Below, one piece after another: positions 15,925-24,099 of a stretch of DNA of 64,000 bases (position 1 is its first letter; each line of letters begins with the position of its first letter). Position numbers and translations under genes: made by a program. Under the pieces are notes generated by a model. The model was given only the letters and a program-made list of their open reading frames with translations, was not told the origin of the DNA and made no database searches. Source of the stretch: JBBROS01 sp965213845 (GTDB lineage Bacteria; Pseudomonadota; Alphaproteobacteria; Acetobacterales; Acetobacteraceae); the NCBI GenBank assembly GCA_965213845.1, contig CBDCAI010000004.1, positions 62,001-126,000 of the forward strand. Reading direction: 5' to 3'.

Positions 15925-17537
15925 GCCACCGGCTCCGCCACCGCCAGCCGTTCGCTCGCGTGGCGTCGATGCGCGTGCTGAACAGCCCGCCCGATCCGCT
16001 GCGCGTCGAACCGCCGGAACAGCGCCGCCACGTGCTGGTCCGGCCGGATCAGCAGGCAAGCCCCCTCCGCCGCGCCATAGCGCCGCGCCGCCAGCCCCCG
16101 CGTGTCCTGCAGCCCGCCCGGCCCGATCCGCACCGTCCGCAGCCCCGGCACCCCCGCGACGGGCCCGCCGAAGCACAGCAGCGTGAACCCGTCACCCAGA
16201 TGCCGCAGCAGCCAATCCTCCGGCGCGCCATCCCCGACCGGCGCATCCGGCGCGGCGCTGCCCGGGGCCGGCGCCCCCGGCCAGCTGTCCGTGTCCGGCG
16301 CATGGACCGGCACCGTCGCCGGCCGCGACAGCCGGCCCGAGTTGACGAACGGCCGGGCGAACGCGTGCGAGCCCGCGAGTCGCAGCGCCGCGTCCCGATA
16401 CGCCCGCGCCGCCGCCGTCTTGGGCGTGATGAAGTCCGTCGCCCGCGTGCTGTGCAGGATGTTCTCGTCCGCCGCCGCGATCCGCTCGTCGTCGTAGCTG
16501 CCGATCAACGCCGCCGGCGCCTCGCCCCGAATGACCGCCGCCAGCTTCCAGCCCAGGTTGTCCGCATCCTGCACCCCGCCATTCCCGCCCCGCGCCCCGA
16601 ACGGGCTCACCTGGTGCGCGCTGTCCCCCACGAACACGACGCGGTCGTGCACGAACCGCTGCAGCCTTCGGCAGCGGAAGGTGTACAGGCTCACCCATTC
16701 CAGGCTGAACCGCGCCTCGGGCCCCAGCATCGCCTGGATGCGCGGGATCACCCGCTCCGGCTGCACCTCCAGCGCGGGATCGGCGTCCCAGCCCAGCTGC
16801 AGGTCGATCCGCCACACGTCGTCCGGCTGCTTGTGCAGCAGCGCCGACTGCTCCGGATGGAACGGCGGGTCGAACCAGAACCGCCGCTCCCCGTTCTGCG
16901 CCAGCGGCGGATACGGCGGCTGCAGCTCCACGTCGGCGATAAGGAAGCGGTCGCGGAACGTGCGCCCCGTGAACGGCAGCGCCAGCGTCCGCCGCACCTG
17001 GCTGCGCGCCCCGTCCGCCGCCACCAGCCAGTCCGCCGTCAGCTGATAGGCGCCGCCGGGCGAGTCCACGTCGATCGTCACCCCGTCGGCCCGGCTCTGC
17101 ACCCCCGCGAACGCATGCCGCCAGCGCAACGCCACCCGCCCCGTCGCCATGCAGGCCTCCACCAGCCACTGCTCGACGTAATACTGCTGCAGGTTGACGA
17201 AGGCCGGGTATTCGTGGCCGTCCTCCGGCAACAGATCGAAGGCGAACAGCTCGGTATCTCGCAGGAACACCCGCCCGGTGTTCCAGGTGACCCCCTTGTC
17301 CAGCATGCGCCGCCCCAGCCCGAGCCGCCCGAAGATCTCGAGCGACCGCTGGGCCACGCAGATGGCCCGGCTTCCGGTGCTGACGGTGTCGTCGTCGTCC
17401 AGCACGACCACCTCGAGGCCCCGCTGCGCCAAGTCCAGCGCCAGCGTCAGCCCAACCAGGCCGCCGCCCACGACCACGACGGCGTGATGCCCGGGCCGGG
17501 GCGCCGGGCTGTCGTAGCGCGGGGCCGCGTACGGCAT
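15921..17537 (-). CDS. FAD-dependent aromatic monooxygenase
   Basis: A 538-residue class A flavoprotein monooxygenase, related to MhpA/phenol-type hydroxylases. The N-terminal Rossmann motif is VVVVGGGLVGLTLALDLAQRG (residues 20-40), the second NAD(P)H/FAD motif is DWLVAADGARSQVR, and VVFVGDSAHQVSPFGARGGNGGVQDADNLGWKLA is the FAD-binding GD motif. A C-terminal thioredoxin-like domain, as in phenol hydroxylases, is plausible (residues 420-520). It should hydroxylate an aromatic ring using NAD(P)H and oxygen; the exact substrate is not readable. It lies 3 bp after the MBL gene and overlaps DUF2783. Confidence 0.88.
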   Translation of the reverse strand: MPYAAPRYDSPAPRPGHHAVVVVGGGLVGLTLALDLAQRGLEVVVLDDDDTVSTGSRAICVAQRSLEIFGRLGLGRRMLDKGVTWNTGRVFLRDTELFAFDLLPEDGHEYPAFVNLQQYYVEQWLVEACMATGRVALRWRHAFAGVQSRADGVTIDVDSPGGAYQLTADWLVAADGARSQVRRTLALPFTGRTFRDRFLIADVELQPPYPPLAQNGERRFWFDPPFHPEQSALLHKQPDDVWRIDLQLGWDADPALEVQPERVIPRIQAMLGPEARFSLEWVSLYTFRCRRLQRFVHDRVVFVGDSAHQVSPFGARGGNGGVQDADNLGWKLAAVIRGEAPAALIGSYDDERIAAADENILHSTRATDFITPKTAAARAYRDAALRLAGSHAFARPFVNSGRLSRPATVPVHAPDTDSWPGAPAPGSAAPDAPVGDGAPEDWLLRHLGDGFTLLCFGGPVAGVPGLRTVRIGPGGLQDTRGLAARRYGAAEGACLLIRPDQHVAALFRRFDAQRIGRAVQHAHRRHASERLAVAEPVA

Positions 17538-17540
17538 CGC

Positions 17541-18518
17541 CTACCGTGCTTCGGCGGTCGGCACCGGCGCACCCTGCTCCAGCGCCCGCCACATCTCCAC
17601 GTCGCGCTCCGCGGTCCAGATGCGCGGGTGATCGAGGCCCCGCGCCTCGTCATAGGCCCGGGTCACGTTGAACGGCATGCAGTGCTCGAAGATGACCCAA
17701 TCCCCGTACTTCGGCCGCATCGCCGCCATCGCCTCGTCGTACACCGCCTTCAGCGGCGCCCCGCCCGCCGCCGCCTTGCCCACGATGCCGAACAGGTCGC
17801 TGGTGAAGGCCCGCGTGCCCTCGATCCCTGCCTCGCATTCCGCTGCCGACACCAGGCTGCGGCCCCGCCCCGGAACCAGCGCCTCCGCCCCCAGCGCCTT
17901 CGTCGCGTCCAGCGTGCCCGACCAGTCGCCGAAATGCGCATCCCCGCAGTAGGGCGTCGCGCCGAACTCCACCACGTCGCCGCTGAAAAGCACCTTCTCC
18001 TGCGGCAGCCACACCACCGTGTCGCCCGCGCTGTGGCTGCGCCCGATATGGATGATCTGCACCTCCCGCCGCCCCAGCCACAGCGTCATGCGCTTGTGGA
18101 ACGTCAGCGTCGGCCAGGTCAGGCCCGGGATGCTGTCCTTGCCGCGGAACAGCCGCGGGAACCGGCCGATCTCGCTGTCCATGTCCTGCTGCCCGCGCTC
18201 CACGATCAGCGCCCGGGTCGCGTCGCTCGCGATCACCTCCGCCCCCGCGTAGCCGCTGGCCCCCAGCACCCGCACCGCATGGTAATGCGACAGCACCACG
18301 TGCCGGATCGGCTTGTCCGTCACCGTCCGGATCCGCGCGATCACGTCCGCCGCCATCGCCGGCGTCGCCTGCGCGTCAACCACCAGCACGCTGTCGTCGC
18401 CGATCACCACCCCGCTGTTCGGGTCGCCCTCCGCCGTGTAGCCGTACAGCCCCGGCGCCAGCTCGTCGAAGCTGATGGCCTTGTCGGTCAGGTCCTTGGT
18501 GCTGGCGAAGCCGGACAT
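17541..18518 (-). CDS. MBL-fold protein with altered zinc motif
   Basis: A 325-residue metallo-beta-lactamase-fold protein. The expected HxHxDH motif reads SHYHAVRVLGAS (near residue 77-87): the two first histidines remain, but the Asp and His of the second zinc site are replaced by Val and Arg. Downstream ligands are partly kept (HIGRSHSAGDTVVWLP; FSGDVVEFG). It may bind a single metal or be a non-hydrolytic member. It opens the operon with the FAD monooxygenase, DUF2783 and fahA genes, so a role in aromatic breakdown or ring-fission product handling is inferred. Confidence 0.85.
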   Translation of the reverse strand: MSGFASTKDLTDKAISFDELAPGLYGYTAEGDPNSGVVIGDDSVLVVDAQATPAMAADVIARIRTVTDKPIRHVVLSHYHAVRVLGASGYAGAEVIASDATRALIVERGQQDMDSEIGRFPRLFRGKDSIPGLTWPTLTFHKRMTLWLGRREVQIIHIGRSHSAGDTVVWLPQEKVLFSGDVVEFGATPYCGDAHFGDWSGTLDATKALGAEALVPGRGRSLVSAAECEAGIEGTRAFTSDLFGIVGKAAAGGAPLKAVYDEAMAAMRPKYGDWVIFEHCMPFNVTRAYDEARGLDHPRIWTAERDVEMWRALEQGAPVPTAEAR

Positions 18519-18596
18519 GCGTTCATCCCTGGGACGTTGGGTCCCATCCTACGCCAGCCCGCGCCGCTCCGCCATTCGCCGGCCGCACGCGGCGGA

Positions 18597-18683
18597 TCAG
18601 CGGTTCTTGAACCAGTCCCAGACCAGGTAGACGCAGGGCAGGATCGTGATCGCGAAGAAGATCCAGTCGAACATCTGCGGCAT
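18597..18683 (-). CDS. Micro-gene: 28-aa single-helix membrane protein
   Basis: A 28-residue ORF beginning MPQMFDWIFFAITILP and ending with a short basic tail (WFKNR). It consists of one hydrophobic helix, so it should insert into the inner membrane, basic end inside. A strong ribosome-binding sequence, AAGGGAG, precedes the ATG with about six bases of spacing, which argues for real translation. It lies in the 370-bp gap between the MBL gene and the acyl-CoA synthetase gene, 80 bp from the former. I recognise no characterised family. Confidence 0.6.
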   Translation of the reverse strand: MPQMFDWIFFAITILPCVYLVWDWFKNR

Positions 18684-18761
18684 GGCGCACTCCCTTCGTT
18701 TCGATGCGACCGTTACGAAGGCCGAGCCCCCCGGGTTGCCCCGCCCCGAGTTCACGACCGT

Positions 18762-18799
18762 ATCAGTGCGCCATGCCCGGATCGGTGCGCCATGCCCGG
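18762..18799. repeat. Tandem 19-bp repeat before acyl-CoA synthetase gene
   Basis: Two directly adjacent 19-bp units share GTGCGCCATGCCCGG (18766-18780 and 18785-18799), preceded by ATCA and ATCG. They lie about 90-130 bp upstream of the acyl-CoA synthetase start, in the divergent promoter region with the 28-aa micro-gene. A transcription-factor site is plausible but untested. Confidence 0.45.
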
Positions 18800-18890
18800 G
18801 CGGCCACCTCAGGCCCGATTCCGTTCGGGCCAGCGATGCACTACACTCCCCCCAAACGCCGCCATCCCACCGCGGCCACGGGGAAACGTC

Positions 18891-20561
18891 ATGCTCGGCC
18901 TCATGCAACGCCAGCCGCTGCTGGTCTCGTCCATCCTGACCCACGCGGCGCGCCACCATGCCGAGGCGGAGGTCGTCTCCCGCCAGGACGACGGCACCCT
19001 CACCCGCTGCACCTACCGCGACATGGAGGTCCGCGCCCGCAGCCTCGCTTGCGCCCTGTCGGCCCTCGGCGTCGGCGAGGCAGGCCGCCTCAGCGACCGC
19101 GTCGCCACCCTGGCCTGGAACAGCCAGCGCCATCTGGAGCTGTACTACGCCGTCTCCGGCATGGGCGCCGTCATCCACACCGTGAACCCCCGCCTGTCGC
19201 CCGACGACATCGTCCACATCCTGAACGACGCCGGCAGCATCGTCCTGTGCGCCGACCCCTGCTTCGCCCCCCTGCTGGAAAGCGTCCTGCCGCGCACGCC
19301 CGCCATCCGCGCCGTCATCCTGCTGGCCGACCGCGCCGCCATGCCGCCCCTCGCAGTGCCACCCGGCCAGGCGCTGCACGCCTACGAGACCCTGATCGAC
19401 GACGCCGCACCCGACTTCACCTGGCCCGTGCTCGACGAGGACCTGGCCAGCGCCCTGTGCTACACCAGCGGCACCACCGGACGCCCGAAAGGCGTGCTGT
19501 ACAGCCATCGCAGCACCATGCTGCACGCCTACGCCATCAACATGGCCGACGTGTTCGGCCTGCGCGCCAGCGACCGCGTCATGCCCGTGGTGCCCATGTT
19601 CCACGTCAACGCCTGGGGCCTGCCCTACGCCGCCCCCATGGTCGGCGCCAGCCTCGTCATGCCCGGCCGGCACCTCGACGGCGCATCCGTCCTGACGCTG
19701 TTCAACACCGAGCGCGTCACCTTCTCGGCCGGCGTCCCCACCGTCTGGATGGGCCTGCTGCAGCACCTGCGCGCCACCGGTGGACGCCTCGACACCCTCC
19801 GCCGCCTCGTCTGCGGCGGCTCCGCCTGCCCGGCCACCATCATCGACACCTTCCATGACACCTACGGCGTCAAGGTCGACCACGCCTGGGGCATGTCGGA
19901 AACGAGCCCCCTCGGCACCATCCACGCCGACAAGCCCGGCTATGCCGCCCTGCCCGAAGACCAGCGCGCCCGCCTGCCCTACAAGCAGGGCCGCGCCATC
20001 GCCGGGCTCGACATGCGCATCACCGACGACCAGGGCGCCGACCTGCCCTGGGACGGCGTCACCTTCGGCAACCTGCAGGTCCGCGGCCCCTGGGTCACCC
20101 GCCGCTACATGGGCGCCGACGCCGACGCCTGCGACGCCCAGGGCTGGTTCCCCACCGGCGACGTCGCCACCATCGATCCCACCGGCACCATGGAGATCAC
20201 CGACCGCACCAAGGACATCGTGAAATCAGGCGGCGAATGGATCAGCTCCATCCAGCTCGAGAACATCGCCGTCGCCCACCCGGACGTCGCCGAAGCCGCC
20301 ATCGTCGCGGCCCGGCACCCGAAATGGGACGAACGCCCCTTGCTGATCGTCACCGCCAAGCCCGGTCACACCATCGACCCCGCCGGGCTGCTCGCCCTCT
20401 ATCCCGGCCAGGTCGCCAAGTGGTGGATCCCCGACGAGGTCGTCGTCGTCGACGACCTGCCCCACACCGCCACCGGCAAGCTCAACAAGCTCGCCCTCCG
20501 CCAACGCTTCAAGGACTACCAACTCGCCTCGGCCGCCGAGGTGCGCAGCCCGCGCCCATGA
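18891..20561 (+). CDS. Fatty acyl-CoA synthetase (AMP-forming)
   Basis: A 556-residue ANL-superfamily ligase that activates a carboxylic acid, probably medium- or long-chain fatty acid, via an acyl-adenylate to its CoA thioester. The P-loop YTSGTTGRPKG is near residue 190; VPMFHVNAWGLPY, HAWGMSETSPLG, GWFPTGDVATID, DRTKDIVKSGGEWIS and the C-terminal TGKLNK lysine are all present. The reading frame is open for kilobases upstream owing to GC bias; the ATG at 18891 is chosen because GGGGA precedes it and the protein then starts like its homologues. It converges on the peroxiredoxin gene. Confidence 0.9.
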   Translation: MLGLMQRQPLLVSSILTHAARHHAEAEVVSRQDDGTLTRCTYRDMEVRARSLACALSALGVGEAGRLSDRVATLAWNSQRHLELYYAVSGMGAVIHTVNPRLSPDDIVHILNDAGSIVLCADPCFAPLLESVLPRTPAIRAVILLADRAAMPPLAVPPGQALHAYETLIDDAAPDFTWPVLDEDLASALCYTSGTTGRPKGVLYSHRSTMLHAYAINMADVFGLRASDRVMPVVPMFHVNAWGLPYAAPMVGASLVMPGRHLDGASVLTLFNTERVTFSAGVPTVWMGLLQHLRATGGRLDTLRRLVCGGSACPATIIDTFHDTYGVKVDHAWGMSETSPLGTIHADKPGYAALPEDQRARLPYKQGRAIAGLDMRITDDQGADLPWDGVTFGNLQVRGPWVTRRYMGADADACDAQGWFPTGDVATIDPTGTMEITDRTKDIVKSGGEWISSIQLENIAVAHPDVAEAAIVAARHPKWDERPLLIVTAKPGHTIDPAGLLALYPGQVAKWWIPDEVVVVDDLPHTATGKLNKLALRQRFKDYQLASAAEVRSPRP

Positions 20562-20571
20562 CGCCCGGCCG

Positions 20572-21051
20572 CTAAAGCCCGGCCAGCACGCTCTCGGCCT
20601 TGCTCACCTCGAACCCGCCCGGCGGCTCGATCGACAGCGACGCCACCACCCTGTCCCGCACCACCATCGCGAACCGCTGGCTCCGCACGCCCATCCCCCG
20701 CGCCGTCAAGTCCAGCTCCAACCCCAGCGCCTTCGTGAACGCCCCGCTGCCATCGGCCAGCATCTCGATCCGCCCGTCCACGCCCTGGTCCCGCGCCCAG
20801 GCCGCCATCACGAACCCGTCGTTCACCGCCAGGCACGCCACCGCATCCACCCCCTTCTCCTGCAACGCCCCGATGTTCTGCAGATACCCCGGCAGATGCT
20901 TGGCGCTGCAGGTCGGCGTGAACGCACCCGGCACCGCGAACACCACGACCGTCTTGCCCGCGAACAGGTCCTCGGTCGAGGTCTCCTTCGGGCCGTCCGC
21001 CGTCGCACGCGTCAGCTTCATGCTCGGAATGGTGTCGCCGACCTTGATCAT
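20572..21051 (-). CDS. Peroxiredoxin, Prx5 type
   Basis: A 159-residue thiol peroxidase of the Prx5 (redoxin) subgroup that reduces peroxides. The peroxidatic Cys lies in VPGAFTPTCSAKHLPGY near residue 49; VNDGFVMAAWARDQG and ARGMGVRSQRFAMVVRD are also conserved. Ala-Cys-Leu near residue 72 offers a second Cys that could resolve the disulfide. The frame is open upstream, but MIKVGDTIPSMKL is the normal N-terminus. Reductant (glutathione/glutaredoxin in related bacteria) is not determined here. The gene is divergent from yqgE. Confidence 0.9.
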   Translation of the reverse strand: MIKVGDTIPSMKLTRATADGPKETSTEDLFAGKTVVVFAVPGAFTPTCSAKHLPGYLQNIGALQEKGVDAVACLAVNDGFVMAAWARDQGVDGRIEMLADGSGAFTKALGLELDLTARGMGVRSQRFAMVVRDRVVASLSIEPPGGFEVSKAESVLAGL

Positions 21052-21177
21052 GGCCCTGTGTCCTCGCCGTTGTGATCGACTCCTAGCCCCGCCGAACGCC
21101 GGAGTCACGATCCGTCGATGGGACCGAGGAACCGCCCCGGCAACGCGGCGCTTGCCCCAACGCCAGGACACGCCAAC

Positions 21178-21768
21178 ATGGGACCCATGATCGATCCCGC
21201 TCTCCTCACCGGACCCGCCTTCCTCACCGGGCAGCTGCTCATCGCCATGCCCGCCATGGACGACCCGCGCTTTGCCCAGAGCGTCATCCTGATGTGCGCC
21301 CACACCCCCGAAGGCGCGATGGGCATCGTGCTGAACCGCCCGCTCGCCAAACCCAGCTTCGAGGCGCTGCTGCAGCAGCTGGACGTGGAACCGACCCCGC
21401 CCGCCCGCCAGATCCGCCTGTGCGAGGGCGGCCCCGTCGACCACGGCCGCGGCTTCGTCCTGCACACCCGCGACTGGACCGGCGACGGCAGCCTGCAGGT
21501 CGCCGAAGACCTGGCCCTCACCGCCAGCCTCGACATCCTCCAGGAGATCGCCAACGGCCGCGGCCCGCGCGAAGGCCTGCTCGCCCTGGGCTACGCCAGC
21601 TGGGGCCCCGGCCAACTCGACCAGGAACTCCACGACAACGTCTGGCTCACCGCCCCCGCCGCGCACGACGTCCTGTTCGACGACGGCTACGACACCAAAT
21701 GGCGCCGCGCCATGGCCATCCTCCGCGTCGACCCCCTCCTCCTCTCCGGCATCGCCGGCCACGCCTAG
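21178..21768 (+). CDS. YqgE/AlgH family protein
   Basis: A 196-residue member of the YqgE/AlgH (DUF179) family, conserved cytosolic proteins with no settled biochemical role. Family blocks are FLTGQLLIAMPAMDDPRFAQSVILMCAHTPEGAMGIVLNRP at the N-terminus, LCEGGPVDHGRGFVLHT, and LGYASWGPGQLDQELHDNVWL. Two ATG codons three codons apart (21178 and 21187) are possible; a longer in-frame extension to 21118 is less likely. The gene is divergent from the peroxiredoxin gene, a pairing compatible with redox-related regulation but not proof of it. Confidence 0.87.
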   Translation: MGPMIDPALLTGPAFLTGQLLIAMPAMDDPRFAQSVILMCAHTPEGAMGIVLNRPLAKPSFEALLQQLDVEPTPPARQIRLCEGGPVDHGRGFVLHTRDWTGDGSLQVAEDLALTASLDILQEIANGRGPREGLLALGYASWGPGQLDQELHDNVWLTAPAAHDVLFDDGYDTKWRRAMAILRVDPLLLSGIAGHA

Positions 21769-22102
21769 CCCCACGCAGACAGACCGGCCTTAACCCGCAA
21801 CGATGAAGTCCAACTCCAAGACTTTGTCATGCCCGAGCTCGTCCCGGGTATCCACGCCGCTCAATAGCGCCCGCGAACGTTCGAGAGGTCATGGCAACAT
21901 CTCCGATGAGATCGTTTCAGCCAGCTATGGCGCATGAACCATGTGTTCAGTTCAGAGCGGCAAGCGCGCTGCTGCAACCGTTGATCAACAAAGACGCTCA
22001 CTCGACCGATGCACCTCACCCACCAAACCAGGTCGCGGAGCCACGAAGCGGCAAGATGAACCGCCCCTCCGCGTCTCCATCATCGATCTGCCGCCCTCCC
22101 AC
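21769..22102. other. Gene-free stretch with a dispersed repeat
   Basis: This 334-bp stretch between yqgE and the convergent HAD phosphatase gene has no convincing gene. The short open frames here lack ribosome-binding sites and resemble nothing. It holds one copy of the dispersed GTCAT...GTCCCGGG palindrome (21826-21856). The base composition from about 21860 to 22060 is noticeably less GC-rich than the surrounding genes, which could mark a decayed insertion. Confidence 0.5.
21826..21856. repeat. Dispersed intergenic palindrome, copy 2
   Basis: GTCATGCCCGAGCTCGT followed by CCCGGGTATCCACG. It shares the GTCAT head, the paired CCCG/CGGG arms and the ATCCACG tail with the elements at 6885 and 25579. 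Confidence 0.6.
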
Positions 22103-23011
22103 TCAGCCCGCAGCCCCGCCGGACCAGACGAAATGCGGGATTGCCGCCACCGGCGACAGCCCCGCCGCCGCGGCCTCCGCCTCCACCGCATCCGTCCCGC
22201 CGGACCGACCCAGATGCGCCCCGTGCAGCCCGCCCAGCACCCAGCAGGCATCGACCCCCACCGCCGCCGCGCCCGCGATGTCCGTCCGCAGCGCATCCCC
22301 CACCGCCAGCACGCGTGAAAGCGGCAAGCCCCCCGGCCTCACGCCCCCCGGTTCCACACCCAGCATCGCCAGCACCGGCCCATAGATCAGCGGGTCCGGC
22401 TTGCCCACGTTCAGCACCGGCCCGCCGCCCATCCCGGCATAGCGCAGCGCCAGCGTGCCGGCGCACACCACCCGCACCCCGCCGCGGATCACCTCGAGAT
22501 CCGGGTTGGCGCACAGCATCGGCAGCCCGGCCGCGGCACAGGCCTGCAGCACCGCGTCGAAGGCCGCCGGGTCGGTCGGGCTCGCATGGTCGTCGGGCCC
22601 GGTGTTCAGCACAAAGCTGGCCTGCCCGGGCGTCGCCACCACCGCCACGTCCAGCCCCGCCAGCACGTTGCGGTCGCGCGCCGGGCCCAGGTGGAACGCC
22701 CGCAGCCCCAGCGCCGCCGCCGCCGGGTCCGGGCGGTCCCGCAGCAGCACGTGGCTGGCCTCGCCCGAGGTCATCACCCCGTCGTACAGCGCGTCCTCGA
22801 TCCCCATCTCCCGCAGCTGCGTCCGCACCGGCCCGGCCCGGCGCGGCGCGTTGGACAGCAGCACGATCCGCTTGCCCGCCGCCCGCAGCCGCACCAGGCA
22901 GTCCCGCGCGCCCGGATACGGCTGCACCCCGTCATGCACCACGCCCCACAAATCCAGGATCAGCCCGTCATACCCGGGCGCCAGCGCCTCCATGCCGTCC
23001 AGGTGCCTCAT
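22103..23011 (-). CDS. HAD class IIA hydrolase (NagD-like)
   Basis: A 302-residue HAD-superfamily class IIA phosphatase of the TIGR01459 type. The first motif is ILDLWGVVHDG with the nucleophile Asp near residue 19; LLSNAPRRAGPV is motif II, NVGKPDPLIYGPV the motif III lysine, and AVGDALRTDIAGAAAVG motif IV with the metal Asp. The substrate is unknown. AAGGAGG lies just before the ATG at 23011, which fixes the start even though the frame is open upstream. It follows pyrD by 11 bp and is probably co-transcribed. Confidence 0.88.
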   Translation of the reverse strand: MRHLDGMEALAPGYDGLILDLWGVVHDGVQPYPGARDCLVRLRAAGKRIVLLSNAPRRAGPVRTQLREMGIEDALYDGVMTSGEASHVLLRDRPDPAAAALGLRAFHLGPARDRNVLAGLDVAVVATPGQASFVLNTGPDDHASPTDPAAFDAVLQACAAAGLPMLCANPDLEVIRGGVRVVCAGTLALRYAGMGGGPVLNVGKPDPLIYGPVLAMLGVEPGGVRPGGLPLSRVLAVGDALRTDIAGAAAVGVDACWVLGGLHGAHLGRSGGTDAVEAEAAAAGLSPVAAIPHFVWSGGAAG

Positions 23012-23022
23012 GCTCCCCTCCT

Positions 23023-24099
23023 TCACGTGGCCGTCCCCACCGCGTCCTCGGCGGTCCGGAACCCCTCCGCGTCCAGCGCCAGCGCCAGCTCCTGCTTCAT
23101 CCGCCGGATCAACGACGGCCCGGCATAGGCGAAGGCGGTATACAGCTGCACCAGCCGCGCCCCGGCCCGCAGCTTGGCCAGCACGTCGGCGCCCGAGCCC
23201 ACGCCGCCGCACCCCACCAGCACCAGGCGCCCCCCCGCCAGCCGATACGCCCGGGCCAGCATCGCCGTGCTGGGCGCCATCAGCGCCGGGCCCGACAGCC
23301 CCCCGGCCTCCCGCGCATGCACCGACCGCAGCGTCTCCGGCCGCGCCGTCGTGGTGTTGGCCACGATCAGCCCGTCCACCCCATGCGTGACTGCCGCCTC
23401 CACCACCGCCTCCAGCCCCGCCTCCGAAAGGTCGGGCGCCACCTTCACCAGAAGCGGCGGCCGCGCCCCGTCCGCCCCCCCCGGCACGCCCGCCTGCACC
23501 GCCGCCAATATCGCCCGCAGCCGCGCCTCGCCCTGCAGGTCTCGCAGGCCCGGCGTGTTGGGCGAGCTGACGTTGATCACGACGTAGTCTGCGAACGCGG
23601 CCACCCCGGCCACCAGCGCCGGGTAGTCCCGCTCGGGGTCCGCACCGTCCTTGTTGATGCCGATGTTCGCGCCCACCGGCACGGGGCGCCAGCCGCCGCG
23701 CCGGCTGGGCAGCGCCGCCAACCGGGCCACATAGGCGTCCAGTCCCTGGTTGTTCATGCCGTAGCGGTTGATCACCGCCCGATCCTCCCGCAGCCGGAAC
23801 ACCCGGGGAAGCGGGTTGCCCGCCTGCGGCCGCGGCGTGACCGTGCCCGTCTCGATGAACCCGAACCCCAGCCGCGACAGGCCGCGCACCGCCACCCCGT
23901 CCTTGTCGAACCCCGCCGCCAACCCGATTGGGTTGCTGAACCGCAGCCCGAACGCGCCGATCGCGAGCGCCGGGTCATCGGGCCCCGCGCTGCGCCCCGC
24001 CAACCCCAGCCGGATCGCCAGGATCGCCAGCCGATGCGCCCGCTCCGCATCCATCCGGCGGAGCAGGGGTGTCACAGCGTTGGCAAGGGCGGGCATCAT
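23023..24099 (-). CDS. pyrD: Dihydroorotate dehydrogenase (quinone), class 2
   Basis: A 358-residue class 2 dihydroorotate dehydrogenase, membrane-associated and quinone-linked, which makes orotate in pyrimidine synthesis. Typical blocks are PIGLAAGFDKDG, FGFIETGTVTPRPQAGNPLPRVFRL, NRYGMNNQGLD, GANIGINKD, YVVINVSSPNTPGLRDLQ (the catalytic Ser is in this stretch), LLVKVAPDLSE, and VGCGGVGSGADVLAKLRAGA. The start at 24099 overlaps the acyltransferase stop as ATGA; a second ATG follows immediately. The short N-terminal helix expected for class 2 is present (ANAVTPLLRRMDAERAH). Confidence 0.95.
   Translation of the reverse strand: MMPALANAVTPLLRRMDAERAHRLAILAIRLGLAGRSAGPDDPALAIGAFGLRFSNPIGLAAGFDKDGVAVRGLSRLGFGFIETGTVTPRPQAGNPLPRVFRLREDRAVINRYGMNNQGLDAYVARLAALPSRRGGWRPVPVGANIGINKDGADPERDYPALVAGVAAFADYVVINVSSPNTPGLRDLQGEARLRAILAAVQAGVPGGADGARPPLLVKVAPDLSEAGLEAVVEAAVTHGVDGLIVANTTTARPETLRSVHAREAGGLSGPALMAPSTAMLARAYRLAGGRLVLVGCGGVGSGADVLAKLRAGARLVQLYTAFAYAGPSLIRRMKQELALALDAEGFRTAEDAVGTAT

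Noticed and set aside
15372..20561. A 1,729-residue open frame on the plus strand
   Set aside because: Only the last 556 codons (acyl-CoA synthetase) are real. The rest is a GC-driven Arg/Pro-rich shadow of the antisense aromatic operon with no domains.
21941..22318. Arg-rich 125-residue frame near the yqgE-HAD gap
   Set aside because: It overlaps the well-supported HAD phosphatase gene on the other strand and has no recognisable content.
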